Assembly: GCA_016280565.1 (NCBI GenBank)
Contig: JAEEGY010000011.1
Coordinates: 1-12,279 of the forward strand
Direction of reading: 5' to 3'
Origin: Fretibacterium sp.
GTDB taxonomy: Bacteria; Synergistota; Synergistia; Synergistales; Aminobacteriaceae
DNA length: 12,279 bases
Both the position numbers and the translations under genes were made by a program. The notes below the pieces were generated by a model. That model was given only the letters and a program-made list of their open reading frames with translations, had not been told where the DNA came from and ran no database searches. Below, one piece after another: positions 1-6,688 of this stretch (its first letter is position 1; the number at the start of each line of letters is the position of its first letter).

Positions 1-19
1 AAGCGCCGGTAATATAGAT

Positions 20-1546
20 TCAATCCGCGGTGCTGTCAAGGACTCCGCTGTTCCCAGTCTGGGAGGCCGTCTCAGCCGGTAAAGGCAGGGCGGCGAGGAT
101 GTGCGTTCCCTTGCCGGGCTCGGACGTTATCGTGAGAGTCCCCCCCATGAGCGACATCCGTTCCGTCATATTCGCCAGACCGCGGTGTCCCTGAAGGCGA
201 AGGGTCTCATGGTTGATGTTCGCGTCAAAGCCCTTCCCGTTGTCCCAGATATCCAGGTGAAGGTTCTCTTCTGCTCCCATCTCTCCCCCGCTCAGGGAGA
301 GGGCGGCGCGAACCTCTGTCGCCTCCCCGTGCCGGACGGCGTTCGAGACCGCCTCCTGAAGGATGCGCAGGAAGGAGAGCGTCGTCTCCGAGCTTACATC
401 AAGATCACGCACATCCCGTTGCCCACTTCCGTCCGCGGGCTCCTCAACGTCCAAAATCACAGGGATATCATAGTTCTCCGACAGGCGCTCAGCCAGCTCC
501 GTCAGCGTCTCCGTCAACCCCAGATCCACCCATGGCGGCGCCAGCTCATCGCAGAGGGAACGCAGTTCGCGCACCACGGTCTTGGCAAGCCCCTCCACCC
601 GCTTGATACGGGGCAGAGTGGAAGGCTGGACCGAAGAAGCACTGTTTTGGTTTTGCTGCTCCGCCTCATCCAGGGTCATGTGTATCTGCTGAAGCAGCGC
701 CGTGATGTCCTGGAGCGGCCCGTCGTGGATCTCCCGCGCCATGTCCACCCGTTCCTTCTCCTGCACCCGAACGATGTCCTGAACATATCGGTTGCGAAGG
801 GTATCCCGCTCCACAGCCGCCTTGGCAAAGCGCGTCAGGGCATCCTGGACACTCTCGATCTCCTTTACAGCTCCGCGGCTCAGCTCGCCTGGAACATCCT
901 TGCCGACGCGGAGGTTGTCGATCTCCGCCACAAGGGACTTCAGTGGCAGAACAAGACGCCTCCACAGGAGGCGTATGGCCCAAAAGCTGCCAAGCGTCAT
1001 GAGGACAATGAGCGCGGGCCACATGCGGGCCACCTTGACGAGCCCCCCAAGAAGCTGGTCCCAGGAGACGGCCGCGACAACATATCCGTCCCATCCCGTG
1101 AGGGGGTAGATCGCGAGGGTGTACTGCGCGCCCTGCTTATCCGCCACCCGTGCCGCCTTTCCGATGGGCAGGTCCTTTCGCCAGATGGCGGCGATATTCA
1201 TCGCCCCGGGGGAGGCCATGATGACCTGCCCCTCCTGGCTGATGAGCGCCACCCAACCGGGAATGGACGGCCCCCAGGAGAAGAAGGGATAGCCCGTCAT
1301 GTCACTGAGGAAGGGCATGGCACCAAGGTGACTGCTGGAGCTCATCTGGTAGGCCATGCTCTCCGCAAGGTCCTGAACATAGGAGCTGACAGCCGCTTCC
1401 ATGGCACGCTCCTGGCTGACCATGCCCGCCACCGCCACCAAGACCACGGCGACGGAGGGCAGGATCAGAGCGCAGAGGAGAAAGGCCAGAAAATGGTGCT
1501 TAGGCCGGGAGGAGCCGCGGAGTGCTCCCCTTATCCTCGAAAACAT
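20..1546 (-). CDS. Membrane sensor histidine kinase, NarX/DegS-like (HisKA_3 family)
   Basis: Sensor kinase (508 aa) expected to autophosphorylate and pass phosphate to the response regulator encoded just upstream. A first membrane segment at about residues 19-41 and a second at about 173-193 bracket an extracytoplasmic domain of about 130 residues; its end (GQVIMASPG, later GWDGYVVAAVSW) looks Cache/PAS-like, suggesting a small ligand, which is inference. A HAMP-like linker follows (194-247), then the HisKA_3 dimerisation helix with REIHDGPLQD (phospho-acceptor His274). The HATPase domain has an N-box (QEAVSNAVRH, Asn402), G1 box DNGKGF (435-440) and G2 box GHRGLANM (453-460), so all catalytic elements are present. 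The ATG lies 8 bases after the regulator stop behind a weak AAGG ribosome site, suggesting coupled translation. Kinase family certain; signal unknown. Only 19 bases of the window lie beyond the stop, so a downstream operon member cannot be excluded. Confidence 0.93.
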   Translation of the reverse strand: MFSRIRGALRGSSRPKHHFLAFLLCALILPSVAVVLVAVAGMVSQERAMEAAVSSYVQDLAESMAYQMSSSSHLGAMPFLSDMTGYPFFSWGPSIPGWVALISQEGQVIMASPGAMNIAAIWRKDLPIGKAARVADKQGAQYTLAIYPLTGWDGYVVAAVSWDQLLGGLVKVARMWPALIVLMTLGSFWAIRLLWRRLVLPLKSLVAEIDNLRVGKDVPGELSRGAVKEIESVQDALTRFAKAAVERDTLRNRYVQDIVRVQEKERVDMAREIHDGPLQDITALLQQIHMTLDEAEQQNQNSASSVQPSTLPRIKRVEGLAKTVVRELRSLCDELAPPWVDLGLTETLTELAERLSENYDIPVILDVEEPADGSGQRDVRDLDVSSETTLSFLRILQEAVSNAVRHGEATEVRAALSLSGGEMGAEENLHLDIWDNGKGFDANINHETLRLQGHRGLANMTERMSLMGGTLTITSEPGKGTHILAALPLPAETASQTGNSGVLDSTAD

Positions 1547-1554
1547 GCCGCGCC

Positions 1555-2205
1555 TTACTCCTCTTCCTCCAGTATCTCCTCAAGGGTGACAACCCCATAC
1601 TTGAGGGCCAGCAGAAGGGCCTCGGTCTTGTTCTTCGAGCCCAGCTTGTCGTAGATTGAGGCCAGATGGGTCTGGACCGTGCGCTCGCTGATGAACAGAC
1701 GCTTGGCCACCTCTTTGCTGGAGAGCCCCCTGGCCGCCAACAGCAGGACCTCCCTTTCCCGCGCGGAGAGCTGTTCAGGGACAAAGTCGCTCTCCCCCAT
1801 CACGGAGGCTACCTCAGGATCAAGGTAGAGCCCCCCCTTGGCGACGGTGTTGATAGCGGCTGTGAGTTCCCGCGGGCTCACGGTCTTGAGCACGAAGCCC
1901 CTTGCCCCCGCGCGGAGCGAAGCCATGACGTACTGCTGCGCGTCGTAGGAGGTCAGCATAATTGTCGCGGTGGGAAGCCCCTCGTTCTTCACCTTCTGAG
2001 CGACGGCGACGCCATCCATGCCGGGCATACGAATGTCCAGGAGGGCCACGTCTGGCTTCAGCGCCTGTATCTGCTCCCAGGCCTTGATACCGTCCTCCGC
2101 CTCTGCCACAAGCTCAAAGGAGCTCTCCCGGCGAAGGAACTCTGCAATGCCCGCCCGGGTCAGGGGGTGGTCATCCGCCAAAAGGATCGTGATTTTTGCG
2201 CTCAT
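1555..2205 (-). CDS. Response regulator, NarL/FixJ (LuxR) family
   Basis: Two-component transcription factor (216 aa). The receiver domain (about 5-120) has the acidic pair Asp11/Asp12, phospho-acceptor Asp57 in LLDIRMPG, Thr85 and Lys107 (FVLKT), a complete phosphorylation site. A LuxR-type helix-turn-helix follows at about 146-203 (LSAREREVL, recognition helix around SERTVQTHLASIYDKLG). The protein ends in an acidic tail (LEEILEEEE). Its ATG is preceded by a strong GGAGGAGG-type ribosome site that overlaps the stop codon of the HD gene, and the kinase gene follows after 8 bases, so this is the cognate regulator. Target genes cannot be read from the window; autoregulation of the operon or control of the divergent deacetylase gene is possible but not shown. 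Confidence 0.95.
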   Translation of the reverse strand: MSAKITILLADDHPLTRAGIAEFLRRESSFELVAEAEDGIKAWEQIQALKPDVALLDIRMPGMDGVAVAQKVKNEGLPTATIMLTSYDAQQYVMASLRAGARGFVLKTVSPRELTAAINTVAKGGLYLDPEVASVMGESDFVPEQLSAREREVLLLAARGLSSKEVAKRLFISERTVQTHLASIYDKLGSKNKTEALLLALKYGVVTLEEILEEEE

Positions 2206-2219
2206 CTTCCCCTCCTCCT

Positions 2220-2786
2220 CTACATTCCGATCTGTTTCTCAATGGGGCGCAGAGCCTTGATCGTCTCGTCGATCACCGTGTCCAGCGGCATCCCCATCTT
2301 ATCCGCGCCCTCTTTGATGATCTCGCGGTTCACGCCGCGGGCGAAGGCCTTGTCCTTCCACTTCTTCTTGACAGACTTCAGCTCCAGGTCAGACAGCGAC
2401 CTCGATGGCCGTACCAGCCCCGCCGTGATGACCAGCCCCGTCAGCTCATCAATGGTGAAAAGCGTGCGTTCAAGGGCGTTCTCCGGCTCCACGTCCGAGC
2501 ATATCCCGTAGCCGTGCGATACAACGGCGTGAATGATGTCCTCGTCCACTCCGGCCTCGCGCAACATCTCTGGCGCGACGTGGCAGTGACGCTCCGGCGT
2601 GTCCGTCGTCTGTTCCCAGTCGATGTCATGCAGCAGCCCCACAACGCCCCACAGGTCCTCATCCTCCCCCGCCAGCTTTGCGAAGTGGCGCATAGTGCCC
2701 TCCACGGCCAGCGCGTGGTGGATGTGGGACTCTTCTTTGTTGTACTTCCTCAAAAGCTCAAGTGCCTGATCCCGGTTTGGTCTCAC
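2220..2786 (-). CDS. HD-domain metal-dependent phosphohydrolase family protein
   Basis: Small cytoplasmic HD-superfamily protein of 188 aa, probably metal dependent; substrate unknown. From the chosen start, candidate metal ligands are His23/His24 (HIHHALAVEG), His53-Asp54 (LLHDIDW), His67 and His69, His91 (VSHGYG) and Asp113 (TIDELTG). Relatives are usually annotated only as HD hydrolases. I chose the GTG at 2784-2786 over the in-frame ATGs at 2813 and 2804: an AGGAGG ribosome site (2796-2801) sits 9 bases before the GTG, and family members typically begin close to this ALELLRKYNK segment. The likely transcription start lies at about 2815, which leaves no leader for the ATG at 2813. It is the first gene of the operon with the response regulator and kinase; whether it acts in that signalling path is inference. 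Confidence 0.85.
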   Translation of the reverse strand: MRPNRDQALELLRKYNKEESHIHHALAVEGTMRHFAKLAGEDEDLWGVVGLLHDIDWEQTTDTPERHCHVAPEMLREAGVDEDIIHAVVSHGYGICSDVEPENALERTLFTIDELTGLVITAGLVRPSRSLSDLELKSVKKKWKDKAFARGVNREIIKEGADKMGMPLDTVIDETIKALRPIEKQIGM

Positions 2787-2795
2787 GGAATCTCT

Positions 2796-2801
2796 CCTCC
2801 T
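2796..2801 (-). promoter_or_regulatory. Ribosome binding site that decides the HD-gene start
   Basis: Minus-strand AGGAGG lies 9 bases before GTG (2784-2786). Neither upstream ATG (2811-2813, 2802-2804) has a purine-rich site before it, and the second overlaps this Shine-Dalgarno sequence. It therefore favours the shorter GTG-initiated protein. Confidence 0.6.
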
Positions 2802-2821
2802 CATAAAGAGCATTTTGTATT

Positions 2822-2827
2822 ATTATA
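2822..2827 (-). promoter_or_regulatory. Candidate -10 box for the HD/regulator/kinase operon
   Basis: The minus strand reads TATAAT here, a perfect sigma-70 -10 hexamer in the AT-rich gap between the divergent HD and deacetylase genes. A start about 7 bases downstream (near 2815) would give a leader of roughly 30 bases before the GTG. No good TTGACA-like -35 is visible at 16-18 bases, so the promoter may need an activator, possibly the regulator encoded in the operon (inference). Confidence 0.4.
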
Positions 2828-2888
2828 TCTTCTATATCGCAGACTTCCCTCTCATAGAAGGCTGATATTTGAGGGGGAGAACTTTACG

Positions 2889-3590
2889 ATGAAGGACTTG
2901 ATGTCATTGTTCTATAGAAAGCTTTTGACCGCCGCCCTCACCCTGTTCCTCTGCGTGGAGTGGGGGCCGCTCAACGCGGAGCGAAGCCGGTGGGGCATCG
3001 CCTCGGGGGACCCCTTCGTGAAGGAGGTGGTGCTGACCTTCGACGACGGGCCCCGCGAACACGGGATGCAGGAGCTCATGGCCGTCCTTGGAGAGCATGG
3101 CATCCACGCAACGTTCTTCCTTGTGGGGAAGTTCGCCGAGCGTTACGCGCCCATCACCCTGTCCCTGGCCGCGGCGGGACACGAGATCGCCAACCACAGC
3201 TACACTCACCCCAAGCTCTACACGCTCTGGGTGGAGAAGATCATGAGGGAAGCGGAGCGGTGCGACGAGGTCGTCGAGGCCCTGGGCCTGCGAAAGACGC
3301 GCTTTCTGCGCCCACCGGGAGGAAGTTTCAACATCAAAATTTTCAACGCCATGCGGCGCATGGGGCTGAGGCTGGGGCTCTGGAGCCTGAACAGCGCGGA
3401 CTACACGGGCCGGCCCACTGAGGAGATCGTTCACCTTGTTACCCGCAGCGTCAAACCAGGAACGGTGGTGCTGATGCACTCCGGCGTGCCCAACACGGTG
3501 ACAGCCCTGCCGCAGATCATCCGCGAACTCCACGCGCAGGGTTACCACTTCGTCAGGCTGGAGGATTTGTGGAACGGTGGAAGGACGTAA
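2889..3590 (+). CDS. Secreted polysaccharide deacetylase (CE4 / NodB homology)
   Basis: Exported carbohydrate esterase family 4 protein (233 aa) that should remove N-acetyl groups from a cell-wall or surface glycan; peptidoglycan is the usual target of relatives but the substrate is not proven here. The N-terminus has basic residues, a hydrophobic core (about 12-24) and a plausible signal peptidase site after PLNA (residue 30). A Cys at 22 is not in a convincing lipobox. CE4 motifs appear in order: TFDDGP (Asp52/Asp53), HSYTH with metal ligands His103 and His107, RPPGG (141-145), the LWSLNSADY segment (Asp171) and LMHS (His197). The ATG has a GAGGGGGAGA ribosome site (2871-2880) 8 bases upstream. 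The open frame extends 231 codons further upstream, but that part is antisense to the HD gene and is not coding. It is followed 62 bases later by the CDC48-like gene; no functional link is evident. Confidence 0.92.
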   Translation: MKDLMSLFYRKLLTAALTLFLCVEWGPLNAERSRWGIASGDPFVKEVVLTFDDGPREHGMQELMAVLGEHGIHATFFLVGKFAERYAPITLSLAAAGHEIANHSYTHPKLYTLWVEKIMREAERCDEVVEALGLRKTRFLRPPGGSFNIKIFNAMRRMGLRLGLWSLNSADYTGRPTEEIVHLVTRSVKPGTVVLMHSGVPNTVTALPQIIRELHAQGYHFVRLEDLWNGGRT

Positions 3591-3652
3591 AAAAGGAAAA
3601 CCTTATGATAGAATAAGGCAGTTTGAATCCAGACAAGGCAGAAGGGACAGCA

Positions 3653-5752
3653 ATGCAGAAAATCTTGAAGGTTCAGGAAGCCTACCCTGGTGATGCGCTG
3701 AAGGGCATCGCGCGGCTTCACCCTGACGACATGGCGGAGCTGGGACTCTCCGAAGGGGAGATCATTGAGCTCACGGGAAAGACCACGACGGCGGCGCGGG
3801 TCAGGGCCGGGGAACCGGGGACCGGCCGTGGAATCGTTCAGATAGACGGACTGATCCGGGAGAATGCATCAGTTTCCCTGGACGACAATGTCAATGTCGA
3901 AGGGGCCGTGGCGTACCATTTTGCAGGGAGCGCCACGCTCCAACCCCTGACGAACACCAACCTCTCCGAAAAAGAAAAAGATGAGGCCTATATTTTGTCC
4001 CTCCTTGTGGGGCAGGCCGTGCGGGCCGGGGACCGGGTGCGCCTCAATCTCTTTGGGACACGCGTCTGCGACTTCCGCGTCACTGCGACGACACCGGAGG
4101 GGACGGCGGGCATCAACCCCTCCACCTACCTCAACCTGCTCAAGCCCGCGGAGGTGACTCAACCCCACAAAGTTTCCTACGAAGACATCGGGGGCCTGGG
4201 CTCACAGATACGCAAGGTGCGCGAGATGATCGAGCTTCCGTTGCGCTTCCCACAAATTTTTGAACGGCTGGGGATCCAGCCGCCCAAGGGTGTCCTTCTC
4301 TACGGCCCTCCCGGCACGGGCAAAACGGTCATCGCCCGAGCCGTGGCCAACGAGACCGACGCATGGTTCACGCACATCTCCGGGCCGGAGGTCATCGGGA
4401 AGTTCTACGGTGAGAGCGAGGAGCGCATCCGCGCTATCTTCGAGGAGGCCCAGGAACGTGCGCCTTCCATCATTTTTATCGATGAGATCGACGCCATTGC
4501 CCCCAAGCGCGAGGACATGGGCGGCGAGAAGCAGGTGGAACGCCGCGTCGTTGCCCAGCTTTTGGCCCTGATGGACGGGCTGGAGTCCCGTGGGCAGGTC
4601 GTTGTTATCGGAGCAACAAATATCCCCAACGCGCTGGACCCCGCGCTTCGCCGACCGGGACGTTTTGACCGGGAAATCGCTGTACCTATCCCGGACCGCA
4701 AGGGAAGGTTGGAGATATTACAAATCCATACGCGGGGGATGCCCCTTGCTAAGGACGTGGACCTTAAGAAGGTGGCGGACCTTTCCCACGGGTTTGTCGG
4801 CGCCGATTTGGAGGCTCTGGCCAAGGAGGCAGCCATGGCCTGCGTCCGGGACATCCTGCCCCACGTCAACCTCCATACCCAAGAGATACCCTATGAGAAG
4901 GTCGCTGCGCTGGAGGTGGGGATGCGGCACTTCATGGCAGCATTGATGGAGATCGAACCTTCCGCTGTAAGGGAGGTCTTTGTGGAAATTCCCGATGTCT
5001 CCTGGGAGGACGTTGGAGGCCTGGAGGATGTCAAGGACGAGCTTATGCGCGCCGTAACGTGGCCTCTGCAACACGCGGCCCTCTTTGAAAGCTGTGGCAT
5101 CCGTCCGGCGCGGGGCATCCTGCTGTACGGTCCCTCCGGCACGGGAAAGACCCTGCTGGCGCGGGCCCTGGCGCGGGAGAGCGGAGTAAATTTCATTTCT
5201 GTTCAGAGTGCGTCCATCATGTCGCGTTATTTGGGCGAGTCCGAGCGGGCTATTCGCGAGATGTTCCGCGTTGCCCGGCAGGCCGCCCCCTCTATCCTGT
5301 ATTTCGATGAGATAGAAGCGCTCTTCCCCAGCGGCGATGCTGCCAGTGCCACCGAGGGCCGGGTGCTGGGGCAGTTTTTAGCAGAAATGAGCGGCATTGA
5401 GGACCTTCAGGGCGTTACTGTTCTGGCGACAACCAATCGTTTAGAGCGGCTTGATTCCTCGCTGCTCGCCGCAGGACGGTTCGACTTGATGCTGGAACTT
5501 CCCCTCCCCGACCGGGAGGCCCGTGAGCAGATCTTCCGCATTGAACTTCGCAAAAAGCCCCTTGCATCAGATGTCCATTTGGATAAGTTAGCGGAACGCA
5601 CCGAGGGAGCCAGCGGTGCGGATATTGCCCTCGTCTGCCGCCGGGCAGCGATGGAGGCGCTGAAATCCAGTCTCGCCCGTGGCCAGGAATCGCTTCTCAT
5701 CGAGGCGGCGCACTTCGAGATGGCACTGCGTGGAAAGCCGTTCGCCTCTTAA
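3653..5752 (+). CDS. CDC48/VCP-like two-ring AAA+ ATPase
   Basis: ATP-driven protein unfoldase/segregase of the CDC48/p97/VAT family, 699 aa from the ATG. Layout: N-domain double-psi barrel and CDC48_2-like part (about 1-165), D1 ring (about 175-400), D2 ring (about 448-670). D1 has Walker A GPPGTGKT (218-225), Walker B IIFIDEID (Asp277/Glu278), sensor Asn323 and both arginine-finger candidates (Arg334, Arg337). D2 has GPSGTGKT (493-500), YFDEIE (Asp552/Glu553) and sensor Asn595, but the usual RPGR reads AAGR (606-609), so the first arginine finger is replaced by Ala. The D1 pore loop has aromatic residues (GKFYGES, Phe251/Tyr252), as in archaeal VAT. The C-terminus (GKPFAS) lacks the HbYX tail used to dock on 20S proteasomes. 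The ATG at 3653 has a GAAGGG site 6 bases upstream and is preferred over an in-frame TTG at 3623 that would add 10 residues. Substrates and adaptors are unknown. Confidence 0.93.
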   Translation: MQKILKVQEAYPGDALKGIARLHPDDMAELGLSEGEIIELTGKTTTAARVRAGEPGTGRGIVQIDGLIRENASVSLDDNVNVEGAVAYHFAGSATLQPLTNTNLSEKEKDEAYILSLLVGQAVRAGDRVRLNLFGTRVCDFRVTATTPEGTAGINPSTYLNLLKPAEVTQPHKVSYEDIGGLGSQIRKVREMIELPLRFPQIFERLGIQPPKGVLLYGPPGTGKTVIARAVANETDAWFTHISGPEVIGKFYGESEERIRAIFEEAQERAPSIIFIDEIDAIAPKREDMGGEKQVERRVVAQLLALMDGLESRGQVVVIGATNIPNALDPALRRPGRFDREIAVPIPDRKGRLEILQIHTRGMPLAKDVDLKKVADLSHGFVGADLEALAKEAAMACVRDILPHVNLHTQEIPYEKVAALEVGMRHFMAALMEIEPSAVREVFVEIPDVSWEDVGGLEDVKDELMRAVTWPLQHAALFESCGIRPARGILLYGPSGTGKTLLARALARESGVNFISVQSASIMSRYLGESERAIREMFRVARQAAPSILYFDEIEALFPSGDAASATEGRVLGQFLAEMSGIEDLQGVTVLATTNRLERLDSSLLAAGRFDLMLELPLPDREAREQIFRIELRKKPLASDVHLDKLAERTEGASGADIALVCRRAAMEALKSSLARGQESLLIEAAHFEMALRGKPFAS

Positions 5753-5830
5753 CGGATAACGAAAGTGACTCTCTTGATGGTCTTCCACTAAAACGATTCA
5801 GAGTCTCCGCTGAACGCAGTGCTCCACACC

Positions 5831-5866
5831 AAAAAACCGGTGGAACGAAACCTCCCCTCCACCGGC
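5831..5866 (-). terminator. Rho-independent terminator of flaG
   Basis: A perfect 8-bp stem, CCGGTGGA (5837-5844) with TCCACCGG (5858-5865), encloses a 13-base loop. On the minus strand it is followed directly by TTTTTT (complement of 5831-5836). It lies 81 bases beyond the flaG stop in the right orientation. On the plus strand the stem is followed by CTAAATCTT, so it is at best a weak terminator for the converging CDC48-like gene. Confidence 0.75.
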
Positions 5867-5946
5867 TAAATCTTATTTCATCGTGCCGGCTCAAAACCTT
5901 CAGCACACTTCAGGGTGAATCGCAAGAAGTTTTTGAGGCCACTGCT

Positions 5947-6333
5947 TTATGCTTTAACGTCCAAGCGTTCGCTCAGTACCTTATGTATCTGTTCCACCAG
6001 CTTCACGATATCGTCGCCGGGAATCTTCCGCACGATGCTGCCGTCGTCCGTGTTGACAACCTGGACCTGAACGATGTCCGCCTCTTCGATGACCTCGTAC
6101 TCCAAGTGGCGGTGCGGCGTCAGGAGGTCTACCACCTCCAGCGTCTTGTCCAAGACGTCCTTCAAAGCCTCACGGCTCAAGGCTTCCTTCTCCTGTTCCG
6201 GTTCCGCCTCTACCGCCGTTTTCACCGCTGTCTCGGGCCTCAGTTTCCCAAGCCCCAACTCGACCTGCTTGATCCGATCAGGGTTGAGCTTCTGCGGCAT
6301 CCCCTCCGGCGGATACATCAGTTCCATCTTCAT
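5947..6333 (-). CDS. flaG: FlaG family flagellar protein
   Basis: FlaG-family protein (128 aa), associated in other bacteria with flagellar filament assembly or length; exact role here unproven. The N-terminal half (about 1-60) is Pro/Glu-rich and variable. The conserved FlaG domain occupies about 62-122 and holds the typical pattern of a beta segment (LEYEVIEEADIVQVQVVN), a turn with DDGSIVRKIP, and a helix (DDIVKLVEQIHKVL). An AGGTGA ribosome site (complement of 6339-6344) is 5 bases before the ATG. In many genomes flaG sits beside flagellin or fliD; here it is isolated between an AAA ATPase gene and the dap operon and has its own terminator. An exact sigma-28 -10 element lies upstream, consistent with late flagellar gene control. 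It implies a motile organism. Confidence 0.85.
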   Translation of the reverse strand: MKMELMYPPEGMPQKLNPDRIKQVELGLGKLRPETAVKTAVEAEPEQEKEALSREALKDVLDKTLEVVDLLTPHRHLEYEVIEEADIVQVQVVNTDDGSIVRKIPGDDIVKLVEQIHKVLSERLDVKA

Positions 6334-6416
6334 TTACCTCACCTGCTTCCATGCGATTAAGCAGCATCCCTCCTCCTAAGGTGGAATGCCACAGAGGTAT
6401 CTTTTAACCTTACCTC

Positions 6417-6446
6417 ATTATAAATGTTTTATCGGCACACTGCAAA
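6417..6446 (-). promoter_or_regulatory. Candidate flaG promoter: sigma-28-type -10 plus overlapping sigma-70-like boxes
   Basis: On the minus strand the sequence GCCGATAA (complement of 6429-6436) matches the FliA/sigma-D -10 consensus exactly, about 96 bases before the flaG ATG. The region 11-15 bases upstream does not resemble the usual TAAA-type -35, so support rests on the -10 and the gene identity. A sigma-70 reading also exists: TTTGCA (complement of 6441-6446), 18-base spacer, TATAAT (complement of 6417-6422). The same 8-mer occurs in this orientation inside dapB (8295-8302) and the aminotransferase gene (9442-9449), where it encodes Ile-Ile-Gly on the plus strand, so it is not unique. 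Confidence 0.45.
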
Positions 6447-6488
6447 CGAAAAACAAGGGGGGAAAGGAAGGAATTCTTCTCTTCCCCC
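6444..6488 (-). terminator. Terminator-like hairpin upstream of flaG, no obvious gene to terminate
   Basis: GGGGG (6458-6462) pairs with CCCCC (6484-6488), and the inner AA/TT and GGAAG/CTTCT segments extend the stem to about 12 pairs with one mismatch and a GAATT-type loop. On the minus strand the stem runs into TTGTTTTTCGTTT, a U-rich tract typical of intrinsic terminators; the plus-strand side has no such tract. No minus-strand coding gene lies between it and dapA, so it may end a small RNA or antisense transcript, or insulate flaG. Confidence 0.5.
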
Positions 6489-6577
6489 TCACCTCCACTT
6501 TCAAATGAAGACCTCCATGGATTCAGAACATTACACTGGCATTATGGCGCAGGAGAGAAAGGTGGACATTGATATAG

Positions 6578-6595
6578 AAATTGGATTTTCAATTT
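6578..6595. promoter_or_regulatory. Operator-like dyad AAATTG-N6-CAATTT
   Basis: Perfect 6-bp half-sites (6578-6583 and 6590-6595) separated by 6 bases overlap the candidate -35 of dapA and the spacer of a possible minus-strand promoter. It could bind a dimeric regulator, but in AT-rich DNA such a dyad may be chance. Confidence 0.2.
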
Positions 6596-6614
6596 GCCAA
6601 GTTTCTAATAAAAT
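6586..6614 (+). promoter_or_regulatory. Candidate promoter of the dap operon
   Basis: TTTTCA (6586-6591, 4 of 6 to TTGACA), a 17-base spacer and TAAAAT (6609-6614, 5 of 6 to TATAAT) point toward dapA. The start would be near 6621, giving a leader of about 68 bases. Position and spacing are good; the -35 match is modest. Confidence 0.35.
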
Positions 6615-6688
6615 ATTAAGGGCATCTAACCAAGGGGCACTTTTGCGCTCCTGTCTTTGAAACAAGTTTTAGTGAAGGAGAGATTGCA

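Larger units (their letters stand above)
6334..6688. other. Intergenic region between flaG and dapA (355 bp)
   Basis: Largest non-coding stretch in the window and divergent between two transcription units. From left to right it holds the flaG leader and promoter candidates, a strong G/C-run hairpin (6458-6488) terminating toward the minus strand, an imperfect long-range inverted repeat (TCCACTTTC at 6494-6502 with GAAAGGTGGA at 6557-6566), an AAATTG/CAATTT dyad, dapA promoter candidates, and a small imperfect hairpin (6633-6652) in the dapA leader. The right half is noticeably more AT-rich than the genes. I see no conserved lysine (L-box) riboswitch elements. A 78-codon frame at 6424-6660 has no ribosome site and crosses the hairpin, so I do not call it a gene. 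Confidence 0.6.

Noticed and set aside
101..1654. Long plus-strand open frame (517 codons) opposite the sensor kinase gene
   Set aside because: It is antisense to a kinase with every catalytic motif intact, its translation is rich in Arg/His with no recognisable domain, and such frames arise readily in GC-rich coding DNA.
2196..2888. Upstream extension of the deacetylase reading frame
   Set aside because: It is antisense to the HD gene, and a good ribosome site plus signal peptide place the start at the ATG at 2889.
3601..3618. Inverted repeat CCTTAT-N6-ATAAGG between the deacetylase and CDC48-like genes
   Set aside because: It is only 6 AT-rich pairs. The T-rich tract is on the minus-strand side, where no gene ends, and the plus-strand side lacks one, so it is not a convincing terminator.
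5767..5805. GACTCT/AGAGTC inverted repeat after the CDC48-like gene
   Set aside because: Only 6 pairs with a 27-base loop and no following T-tract; not a supportable terminator.
6424..6660. 78-codon plus-strand frame in the flaG-dapA gap
   Set aside because: The ATG lacks a ribosome site, the frame runs through the hairpin and promoter elements, and the peptide resembles nothing I know.
6334..6688. Lysine (L-box) riboswitch upstream of dapA
   Set aside because: I looked for the conserved L-box core and multi-stem layout and did not see it; the leader after the candidate promoter is only about 68 bases.
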